From positions 11,021 to 75,020 of the forward strand of contig JBEGVB010000054.1 in NCBI GenBank assembly GCA_041178545.1: 64,000 nt of DNA, given 5' to 3'. Positions 62,840 through 64,000 of this stretch are shown one piece after another. Position numbers and translations under genes: made by a program. Positions within the stretch are counted from its first letter, which is position 1. Each line of letters begins with the position of its first letter. The stretch comes from JBEATZ01 sp041178545 (GTDB taxonomy: Bacteria; Planctomycetota; UBA1135; UBA2386). A model generated the notes under the pieces. That model did not search any database, was not told where the DNA came from, and saw only the letters and a list, made by a program, of their open reading frames with translations.

Positions 62840-64000
62840 ATGCAGTCTCGGCACGCAACCATCCTGCTGCTCACGGCCTTTGCCATTGCATGCACAGTGG
62901 TCGTGCCATTTGCGGGCATCGGCGCCTCGTGGCGCGAGTGCGACACCCAGGCCATGAGCCTGAGCATGGCCACGGAGTCGTTCGACGTGTTCCGGCCGCG
63001 CGTCGACTGGCGCGGCGACACCGATGGCGGCGTCGAGAGCGAGATGCCCCTCTACCAGGCACTGGTCGCTGCCCTGCTGCTTGTGGTGGGAGACACCGAC
63101 TGGCCCGGTCGCGTCGTCTCCCTCGGCTCGACCCTGCTCGCCGCACTCGCGCTGCATGACATCTTGCGACGCGCCGCAGGTTCGCATGCTGCCGCCACGG
63201 CAGGCATTGTCGCCTTCCTCGCTTCGGGTGCGGCGGTGCTCACCGCCTGCCGGGTCATGCCCGATGCCGCGAGTCTCTGTGCGGCACTCTGGGGCTGGAA
63301 CCTGCTGGACCGCTGGCTCCGCGGCGGCGCGAACCACCTGCTGTGGCTCGCGACGCTCTGCACCACGGCAGGTTGCCTTGCCAAGCCCACCTCGCTGCAG
63401 GTCGTGCTCGTGCAGGCAGGCTGGGTCCTCGCGACAGCTCCCGTCATGCGCTGGCGCCCGGCAGTCCTCACCCACCTCGCAGTGCCATGCATCGCAACCC
63501 TCGGCTGGCTGTTGCACGCGCACGGCATCCACCAGGAGACCGGACTCACCTTCGGCGTGCTCGCAGAGGGGGACTCGAAGGTGCCCGACCTCGACCACCT
63601 GCTGGCACCGGGACTGCACTACGCGCTCGCACGCAATGCCCTGCTGTTCGGGCCGGGAGTCGCGGGGTACGCGGCCTTCGCCGTGCTGCTGTTGTGCCGC
63701 CGTGTCCGGGCCGTCGATGCCGTCGTGCTCGTGCCCGTTGGACTCGCGTTGTTCGCGACCATGCGCTACAGCGCGACGGCCGAGGCCGGGCCGCACTACC
63801 ACCTCTGGGCTGCGGTGGGTGGTGGTTGGGCGGTGGCCCGCTGCTGGTCCGAGTTCCCCTCGCGGCGCCTGCACTGGGCGCTCGGGCTGGCGCTGTTGGG
63901 CACGGCGGTCGCGAGCCTGCTGCGCGAGCGCACGTTCCGTCTCGAGGCTGCGTCCTCGCCGGTGTTGCTGGTCGCAGCCGCCGTCCGCGACGCCACGGCA
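62840..64000 (+). CDS. GT-C-like membrane glycosyltransferase (3' end outside window)
   Basis: The frame stays open through 387 codons to the window end, so the gene is incomplete. The N-terminus (MQSRHATILLLTAFAIAC) is a first membrane segment. The first loop has ECDTQAMSLSM followed by ESEMPLYQALVAALLL, resembling the acidic loop of ArnT/PMT-type enzymes. At least eight hydrophobic segments are seen. It would transfer a sugar from a lipid carrier. Two starts are possible: 62840 and an in-frame ATG at 62828. GGAGG at 62822-62826 is too close to the first ATG and slightly far from the second, so I prefer 62840 with AAGGG at 62831. No substrate is assigned. Confidence 0.6.
   Translation, partial: MQSRHATILLLTAFAIACTVVVPFAGIGASWRECDTQAMSLSMATESFDVFRPRVDWRGDTDGGVESEMPLYQALVAALLLVVGDTDWPGRVVSLGSTLLAALALHDILRRAAGSHAAATAGIVAFLASGAAVLTACRVMPDAASLCAALWGWNLLDRWLRGGANHLLWLATLCTTAGCLAKPTSLQVVLVQAGWVLATAPVMRWRPAVLTHLAVPCIATLGWLLHAHGIHQETGLTFGVLAEGDSKVPDLDHLLAPGLHYALARNALLFGPGVAGYAAFAVLLLCRRVRAVDAVVLVPVGLALFATMRYSATAEAGPHYHLWAAVGGGWAVARCWSEFPSRRLHWALGLALLGTAVASLLRERTFRLEAASSPVLLVAAAVRDATA

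Overview
This is a 64 kb window of a high-GC bacterial chromosome. It carries no plasmid, phage or IS genes. The lineage is probably Planctomycetota. The best evidence is a translationally coupled pair typical of that phylum: a large protein with planctomycete cytochrome, DUF1549 and DUF1553 domains, followed by a Tat-exported DUF1501 protein (39380-44148). Supporting signs are other Tat-exported surface proteins, several multihaem cytochromes, EF-hand proteins, a giant alpha-2-macroglobulin and many Sec or lipoprotein signals. This rests on family recognition, not on a phylogeny.

Layout. 1-8.4 kb: a type IV prepilin, a TatD-like nuclease with an anchored partner, and two tandem paralogous glycine-rich lipoproteins. 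8.4-15.1 kb: a compact run of six plus-strand genes with overlapping or nearly overlapping ends (amidohydrolase, NrnA-like DHH phosphoesterase, metallophosphoesterase, CutA, DASS anion transporter, GT-C-like membrane protein). 15.1-18.7 kb: a secreted protein, ComM/YifB and a degenerate receiver-domain protein. 18.7-26.6 kb: a 2612-residue TPR/alpha-2-macroglobulin protein. 26.6-32 kb: 6-phosphogluconate dehydrogenase, a HEAT-like protein, a periplasmic protein and release factor RF3. 32-39.3 kb: a secreted protein; a truncated haemoglobin downstream of an unusual ATPase-GNAT-winged-helix regulator; an eboA-eboB pair; lgt; and rpmB with a clear terminator.

39.4-46.5 kb: the DUF1549/1553-DUF1501 pair and a divergent NxxGxxxAF-repeat secreted protein. 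46.6-53.5 kb: a lipoprotein, an octahaem cytochrome with a small membrane partner, a lipoprotein with two PrcB-like domains, and a coupled deacetylase/carbamoyltransferase pair. 53.5-56.6 kb: tRNA-Arg(TCT), then a TIM-barrel-like protein coupled to a PafA-type phosphatase. 56.6-61.8 kb, minus strand: a three-gene unit of a Tat-exported phosphatase-fold protein, a decahaem cytochrome with a C-terminal propeller, and a ten-EF-hand protein. 61.9-64 kb: a membrane protein and a GT-C-like glycosyltransferase cut by the window end.

Many of these genes act outside the cytoplasm: lipoprotein maturation by Lgt, surface lipoproteins, periplasmic electron carriers and glycan modification. The strongest candidates for undescribed biology are the 56.6-61.8 kb cytochrome/EF-hand unit, the regulator-globin pair, the isolated eboA-eboB pair and the deacetylase-carbamoyltransferase pair. 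No CRISPR array, integrase, transposase or rRNA was seen. Only one stretch over 300 bases lacks a gene (2642-2947).
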